From the NCBI GenBank assembly GCA_963791295.1, contig CAWBRY010000001.1, positions 1,798,001 to 1,862,000 of the forward strand: DNA of 64,000 bases, read 5' to 3'. Source of the DNA: CAWBRY01 sp963791295 (GTDB lineage Bacteria; Bacteroidota; Bacteroidia; Chitinophagales; Chitinophagaceae). The notes beneath the pieces were generated by a model. That model was not told where the DNA came from. It searched no databases and was given only the letters and a program-made list of their open reading frames with translations. Below are positions 58,297 to 64,000 of the stretch, piece by piece (positions within the stretch are counted from its first letter, which is position 1; each line of letters begins with the position of its first letter). The position numbers were made by a program, and so were the translations under genes.

Positions 58297-59927
58297 ATGG
58301 CAAAACAAATATTCTTCGAAATTGAAGCACGAAATAAAATGAAGAAAGGTGTTGATACATTGGCCAACGCTGTAAAAGTAACCTTGGGTCCAAAAGGCCG
58401 CAATGTTGTTATTGAGAAAAAATTCGGTGCACCCGTCTGTTACTAAAGATGGTGTTACTGTAGCAAAAGAAATTGAACTGGAAGATCCCATCGAAAACAT
58501 GGGTGCCCAGATGATAAAAGAAGTTGCTTCCAAAACCGCAGATATTGCAGGTGATGGTACAACTACTGCAACCGTTTTGGCTCAATCAATCATCAGCGAA
58601 GGATTGAAGAATGTTGCTGCAGGCGCAAATCCAATGGATCTGAAAAGAGGAATCGATAAAGCAGTTAATAAAGTCGTAGAACATTTGAACAGTCAAAGTC
58701 AGGCTGTTGGAAATGATAATAGCAAGATCCAACAAGTTGCTGCTATTTCTGCAAACAACGATGCAGAAATCGGTAAACTGATTGCCGAAGCAATGAAAAA
58801 AGTAGGAAAAGAAGGAGTTATCACTGTGGAAGAAGCAAAAGGTACCGATACCACAGTTGAAGTGGTAGAAGGTATGCAATTTGACGGGGTTATATTTCTC
58901 CTTATTTTGTTACCAACAGCGAAAAAATGGAAGTTGAATTGCAGAATCCTTACATCCTGATCTATGATAAGAAGATCAGCACATGAAGGATATTCTTCAC
59001 ATCCTTGAAAAAGTTGCACAAGGCGGCCGTCCTTTATTGATCATTGCTGAAGATCTGGAAGGTGAAGCATTGGCAACACTGGTGGTAAACAAATTCGTGG
59101 CACTATTAAAGTTGCTGCTGTAAAAGCTCCTGGTTTTGGAGACCGCAGAAAAGAAATGTTGCAGGATATTGCAGTACTTACAAAAGGTATTGTGATCAGT
59201 GAAGAGCAGGGATACAAATTTGAAAATGCTGATCTTACCTATCTGGGAACAGCTGCATCTGTTACGATCGATAAAGACAATACAACAATTGTTGGTGGCA
59301 AAGGGAAAGAAAGAAGATATCACTGCACGCGTTAACCAGATCAAAGCGCAGATCGAAACAACTACTTCTGATTATGATAAAGAAAAATTGCAGGAACGTC
59401 TTGCTAAATTGAGCGGTGGAGTTGCTGTATTGTATATCGGTGCTGCTACTGAAATGGAAATGAAAGAAAAGAAAGACCGTGTTGACGATGCTTTGCATGC
59501 AACAAGAGCAGCTGTTGAAGAAGGAATTGTTCCAGGTGGTGGTGTTGCTTATATCCGTGCAATCGAAGCCTTGGAAAAATTGAAAGGTTCGAATGAAGAT
59601 GAAACAACAGGTATCCAGATTGTAAAAAGAGCATTGGAAGAACCAATTCGCCAGATCGTTGTCAACAGTGGTATCGAAGGTTCCATCGTTGTTCAAAAAG
59701 TGAAAGAAGGAAAAGCTGATTTTGGTTTCAATGCCCGTACAGAAGTATATGAAAACTTGTTCAAAGCCGGTGTTATCGATCCTACAAAAGTTACCCGTAT
59801 CGCATTGGAAAATGCAGCTTCAATCGCCGGTATGTTATTAACTACAGAATGTGTGGTTGCTGACAAACCGAAGAAAGAAGAGCCGCATGCACATGGCGCT
59901 CCTGATATGGGTGGAATGGGTTATTAA
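58297..59927 (+). CDS. groEL: Chaperonin GroEL
   Basis: The ATG at 58297 starts MAKQIFFEIEARNKMKKGVD. Conserved blocks are LGPKGRNVVIEKKFG, the ATP site AGDGTTTATVLAQSIISEGL, VAAGANPMDLKRGIDKAVNK and VPGGGVAYIRAIEALEKLKG; the C-terminus ends HGAPDMGGMGY, a short GGM tail. Five one-base errors are identifiable: extra C at 58432-58434, missing C near 58884, missing C near 58982, missing A near 59092 and extra G near 59309. Their net correction gives 1632 bases, exactly 544 codons. GroEL folds proteins with GroES. Confidence 0.98.
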
Positions 59928-59948
59928 TAAAAGGTTTTATTCAAATAC

Positions 59949-59981
59949 AATCCCGCTTTTTTTAAGAGCGGGATTTTTTTT
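59949..59981 (+). terminator. Rho-independent terminator of groESL
   Basis: The stem AATCCCGCT / AGCGGGATT (nine pairs, loop of about nine bases) is followed by a run of eight T, beginning 22 bases after the groEL stop. It is the clearest terminator in the window. Confidence 0.92.
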
Positions 59982-60154
59982 GAATGATCCCTCAGACAAC
60001 CCTTCAACTTTATCAGCCGATAATAACGGGAACTACTTATTTTATATAAGAAAATAAAGGGATTGGTTCAATCTTCTAAATCGTACATTTTCAATTTGCT
60101 GGATACCTGATTTTAGGTATTTTTAGAAATCCTTAGTTAACGAACAGAGTTTCT

Positions 60155-63100
60155 ATGAGAAAATTGTTTCGAGTAGGCATGGTGGTTTTGCTTCTTACTG
60201 CCCCAGTCGAATTATTAATAGCCCAAAATAGGTTTTTCCAAGATGCCGGCGAAAATGCGCTGCAGTTGACCAGCGGCAAAAGAATGATCATTCCCGACAA
60301 GTTCCGGGCTGAGAAATTGAATTCCCAGGGAATGAAAACGTTTCTTTCTTCTCTTCCCAGCGAAACAAGTTTAGGGAGTCGCCAACAGGCTCCGATCATA
60401 GAACTACCCTTGCCCGAAGGCGGCAACGGCCGGTTCAGGGTTTGGGAAAGCAGTATCATGGACCCCGCCCTGGCGGCCAGATATCCGGAGATCAAGACTT
60501 ATTTGGGCCAGGGAATAGACGATCCCTACGCGACAGTTCGCTTTGACTATAACCCCTACTTTGGCTTCAGTGCACAGATCCTTTCCATCAGAGGCAATAT
60601 TTATATTGATCCCTATGCCAGGGGTGATGTCGACAACTATATAAGCTATTATACAAGAGACAATAGAAGAAACACATCTTTTTTTTGTGATTTGCCTGCG
60701 AGTGTGCAGAGCACAGAAATTGCTCAGCGGATAGAAGCGGGACCTTGTCGCGGTACCCAACTTTATAGTTATCGACTGGCAGTTGCCTGCACGGGCGAAT
60801 ATGCAGTGGCAGTTTGTGCTCCGAGCATGCCGACTGTGAATGCAACGCTGGCCGCCATCGTAACCTCGGTGAATCGCGTAACTGGGATATATGAATCCGA
60901 ACTATCCGTCCGGCTGGTTCTGATAGCAAATGAAAATTTACTTATAAACCTTGACCCCACAGGAGATCCATATAATAATTCCAATCCAGGAAATATTATG
61001 CTTTCCCAAAATCAGGACAATATCGATGCAGTGATTGGTACGGCGAATTATGATATAGGTCATGTATTCAGTACGGGGGGAGGAGGGGTTGCCGGAGTTG
61101 GCGTTGTTTGTGCTGGTTCTACAAAAGGCTATGGGGTAACAGGCACCGCTAATCCTGTAGGTGATAATTATGATATTGACTATGTGGCGCATGAGATGGG
61201 ACATCAGTTCGGAGCTCATCACTCCTTCAACGGAACTAATGGAAGTTGTGGCGGAGCGACCAGTAGTTCTTCTTCTTATGAAGTCGGGAGCGGGACGACG
61301 ATTATGTGTTATGCGGGTATCTGTGGTTCAGACAACATTCAACCGCATAGTGATCCTTACTTTCATTCGATCAGCTTTGATGAAATTGGGAGCTATGTAC
61401 AGACGGGAGGTAGTTTCTGCAGAGTCCTGAGCGCTACGGGCAACACGCTGCCGGTGATCACTGCCATGAATAATAATGGAGTGAGCATTCCAATCAGCAC
61501 ACCTTTCACGTTAACGGGCGCCGCTACCGACGCAGACGGTGATGTCCTTACTTACTCCTGGGAGGAATGGGACCTGGGCCCGAATACAACCTGGAATGGC
61601 GGTAATGCCAATACAACTTCACCACTGTTTAAATCCAGGTTGCCGAAAACAACAGGTAGCAGGACATTTCCGGATATAGCGGTGATACTTGCAGGTTATC
61701 CTGCAAATCCGGTAGCTACTACGGGAGGTCTAAAAGGTGAAACACTTCCAACGGTGGCCCGCGCTTTGAAATTCAGGCTAACGGTGAGGGATAATCGCGC
61801 AGGAGGTGGCGGGAGTAGTCACCGGTGGCGACGGATGCCAAAGCGGATTCACAAGCATTTTCCAGATCAATACGGTTGCAACTTCAGGGCCATTTGCCCT
61901 AACCGCTCCGAACGGAGGTCAAACCTTTAGCGGCGGCAGTTCTCAAACAGTTACGTGGAATGTAGTGGGCACAAACAATGCGCCCATCAATTGCGCCAAC
62001 GTGCGAATATCCGTTTCAACAGATGGTGGCCTAACTTATCCAACCGTTCTCATTGCCAGCACTCCCAACGATGGTTCGGAAAGCGTCACCCTTCCTATTG
62101 TAGCTTACGTCAACAGCCAGGATCAAAGTGGAGGCTGTTGGAAATATTTTCTTCGACATTTCTAATGCAAACTTTAGTATTAGTGCTACCGTTCCTTCTT
62201 TTGATTTTGATACACCCGCTCCTGCCACCATTGCCTGCCCACCGCCGACCTCCGCATCCATCACGTTAGGCAGCGTAGCCAATTTTGGCTTTACCACGGC
62301 GATCAACCTTTCTGCTTCCGGTGCGCCTGCTGGCACTTCTGTTAGCTTCGGATCGAATCCATTAACGCCAGGAAATTCTACTTCCGTTACATTGAACAAT
62401 ACGAACCTTCTCAGTAGTGGAAGTTATCCAATCACCGTTACAGGTGTTGCCGGTGCTATCACCCGCACCCGCATTCTTGCTTTCAATATACAGGCTGGTG
62501 CGCCTCCGGTTATTAATACGCAACCGTCGACGCAAAATATATGCGTCGGTAGTCCCGTGACTTTCAGTGTTGTTGCAACCGGGGCCACATCCTATCAATG
62601 GCAATTGAGTACAGATGGGGGAGGATCATTTAATAATATTGCCGGTGCTACAGCAAGTTCTTATAGTATCCTGGGTGTTCAGCTATCTAACAGTGGGCAA
62701 TATAGAAGCATTGTAACCGGTCCCTGTGACGCAGTAACATCTTCGGCGGCCACGCTGAATGTGCAATCGCTGCCTGCGATTACAGCGTCTCCTCAAACTG
62801 TTGTGATATGTACCGGCAGCAGCAACACATTTAATGCGACGGCTACAGGCACCAACATAACTCTGCAATGGCAATTAAGTACAGATGGCGGAACTAATTT
62901 CAATAATATTCCATCCGCCACAACCTCCAGCTATACCGTTAATGGAGTCACTCTCGCAATGAATGGCTACCGGTACCGGCTAGTCGCAACAGGCACCTGT
63001 GCTCCACCTGCAGTTTCCAATGCCGCTACACTAACCGTAGTGGCACCCGTGGCGATTACGCTTCAACCGCAGGATGACGAAGTGTGTTCGGAAGGGAATA

Positions 63101-63876
63101 TCAATTTGAACGTATCTATTACCAGCGATCTTCCCGCCAACTATCAATGGCAAGTGAGCACCAATGGCGGAGCCAACTTCACCAATCTTGCCAATGGCGG
63201 TGTTTATTCGGGCGTGACTTCGGCTATCCTCGCGATTACCGGCGCGACAACAGACCTCGACGGAAATCTGTACAGAGTCGTGCTTTCTAATGCCGCTTGT
63301 ACGACGCCAACTATTTCTACCGCCGCGGCACTGACCGTCAGACAACGACCAAATATTGATCTGGTTGCTGCTCCGCTATTGAGTTTATCACCCGGCCAGT
63401 CGACAACGCTTACGGCAACTCCGAGCACATCCACAGGAGGCGACATAACTATAGAATGGATTCTTAATTCGGTGACCGTGCCAAACACTGGGAACACCCG
63501 GTTGGTCACCGTGGAAGAGACCGGCGTATACCAGGTTCAAATTGATGAAGCATGGCCCGGCGGCCTGGTTTGCACCAACGTTTCCGATGAAGTGACGATC
63601 GCGGCTCCGGGCAGTAATAGATTGTTTATTTTCCCAACACCGAACACGGGAGAATTTACTGTCGCGTATTTCAATTCTAACGGCTCTTCAACCACCAGGA
63701 CGGTAAATGTCTTTGATGCTCACGGTGCCAGGGTTCACCAGGAAAGATTTACTATATCGGGACCATATACTCTTCTACACATTAATATAAAGCCCGCCCA
63801 GGGAGGTATTTACATCGTTGATGTCCGCGATGCGAATGGCAAGAAACTAGCAGATGGGAAGGTGCTTGTGCACTAG
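60155..63876 (+). CDS. Secreted reprolysin-like zinc metalloprotease with Ig-like repeats and T9SS sorting domain
   Basis: The signal peptide is MRKLFRVGMVVLLLTAPVEL. A propeptide-like region (about residues 30-190) precedes the catalytic domain with YVAHEMGHQFGAHHSFNG, i.e. HExxHxxGxxH, and a downstream MCYAGICG Met-turn. Then come a cadherin/Ig-like region (TATDADGDVLTYSWEEWD-type), an RRR-free beta region with TSGPFALTAPNGGQTFSGGS and three related Ig-like repeats with YQWQLSTDGG. The C-terminus is a T9SS type A domain: LFIFPTPNTGEFTVAYF and GGIYIVDVRDANGKKLADGK. Two frame changes near 61805 and 62125 interrupt it. About 1240 residues. It is probably exported through the type IX system and cleaves proteins outside the cell. 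Confidence 0.88.
62520..63345 (+). repeat. Three tandem Ig-like domain repeats within the protease gene
   Basis: Each unit of about 90 codons contains a Cys-bearing start (NICVGSPVTFSV, VICTGSSNTFNA, EVCSEGNINLNV) and a YQWQLSTDGG-like centre (YQWQLSTDGG, LQWQLSTDGG, YQWQVSTNGG). The DNA of units one and two is also similar (for example CAATGGCAATTGAGTACAGA and CAATGGCAATTAAGTACAGA), suggesting duplication. Confidence 0.8.
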
Positions 63877-63906
63877 ATACCAGATGCTAGATATCAGATA
63901 CCAGAT
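63876..63906. repeat. Short AGATACCAG-type tandem repeat after the protease gene
   Basis: GATACCAGAT occurs at 63876-63885 and 63897-63906 with a related GATATCAGAT between, giving a period of about 10-11 bases. It starts inside the stop codon of the protease gene. Nothing coding can be supported from here to the window end; a short ATG frame at 63948 (MKKYQQLLLGQSKRHLKF) runs off the edge and may or may not be a gene. Confidence 0.6.
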
Positions 63907-64000
63907 GGCGTTTGTATATACTGAGAAAATCTTTTATATCCATTGAATGAAAAAGTATCAACAACTTTTATTAGGACAATCAAAAAGGCACTTGAAGTTC

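Noticed and set aside
58297..59927. Programmed frameshifting or stop-codon readthrough as an explanation for the broken groEL and other genes
   Set aside because: The breaks occur at many unrelated sites, in both directions, without slippery sequences, and in nearly every gene of some regions; simple one-base corrections restore exact family lengths.
62520..63345. Direct repeats resembling a CRISPR array
   Set aside because: The repeated DNA encodes Ig-like protein domains in one frame with diverged, coding-type spacing; there are no short identical repeats with unique spacers and no cas genes.
63031..63509. Long antisense frames inside the protease gene and others such as 8659-9072 and 58586-59019
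   Set aside because: They lie opposite strongly conserved coding sequence and their translations show no domains; they are shadows produced by codon bias.
1..64000. A novel defence system, prophage, toxin-antitoxin module or biosynthetic gene cluster
   Set aside because: Every stretch longer than about 300 bases is explained by housekeeping, envelope or DUF genes; no integrase, transposase, nuclease-helicase set, polyketide or peptide synthetase, or toxin-like pair is recognisable on either strand.
1..64000. tRNA or rRNA genes
   Set aside because: I found no CCA-ending cloverleaf or conserved rRNA segment in the intergenic regions by eye; a covariance-model search would be needed to exclude a single tRNA with certainty.

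Overview
The window looks like chromosomal DNA of a Bacteroidota bacterium, most probably Chitinophagaceae or a close relative. The reasons are: fused secDF; the order nusB - DUF1573 lipoprotein - yajC - coaE; DUF4294, DUF4251 and DUF7935 proteins; LytS/LytTR signalling; bacillithiol genes; a secreted protease with a type IX secretion (T9SS) C-terminal domain; and Bacteroidota-type -7 promoter boxes (TAnnTTTG) before many genes. I see no rRNA, tRNA, CRISPR array, insertion sequence, phage or plasmid module. Most of the window is housekeeping DNA.

The dominant technical feature is frequent single-base insertions and deletions. More than half of the genes, including essential ones (groEL, secDF, glnS, folC, coaE, nusB), are cut into pieces in different frames. 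Correcting five one-base errors in groEL restores exactly 544 codons, so I read these breaks as sequencing or assembly errors, not pseudogenes, and annotate each locus as one CDS over its full span. Errors are dense at about 0.4-1.6, 5-20, 22-31, 43-44 and 48-55 kb and rare at 36-42 and 44.4-47.8 kb.

Layout. 0-4.2 kb (+): glycosidase tail, DadA-like oxidoreductase, beta-propeller protein, bshC. 4.2-11.5 kb (-): purE and purK, with a complete RND efflux operon (adaptor, pump, TolC-type channel) between them. 11.6-20.9 kb: hppD, an L,D-transpeptidase carrying a C-terminal TonB-like domain, lysC, fbp, GNAT, an orphan ABC ATPase, FKBP, a YfiT/BstA-like protein, Nudix, folC. 21-31.7 kb (-): TonB protein, EamA transporter, radical SAM protein, small unknown, arginase-family enzyme, acyl-CoA desaturase, bshB1, DUF4294, and a ccmE-ccsA cytochrome c maturation pair. 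31.8-42.6 kb: acyl-CoA dehydrogenase, YggS, intradiol-dioxygenase lipoprotein, LytS/LytT pair, msrB-msrA, transglutaminase, DUF proteins, DinB.

42.7-63.9 kb: glnS, serine hydrolase and CocE-type hydrolase, methylmalonyl-CoA mutase large subunit with DUF7935, iscA, secDF, aspC, the coaE-yajC-DUF1573-nusB operon, groES-groEL with a clear terminator, and a reprolysin-like T9SS protease with Ig-like repeats.

Genes that work together: bshC, bshB1 and the YfiT/BstA-like gene point to bacillithiol use; msrA/msrB repair oxidised envelope proteins; ccmE/ccsA attach heme to c-type cytochromes; secDF and yajC serve protein export; the efflux trio forms one envelope-spanning pump. I found no convincing new defence or mobile system. 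The points most worth following are the transpeptidase-TonB fusion, a CxxxY-type CcmE, promoter boxes that abut start codons, and paired inverted repeats in two intergenic regions.
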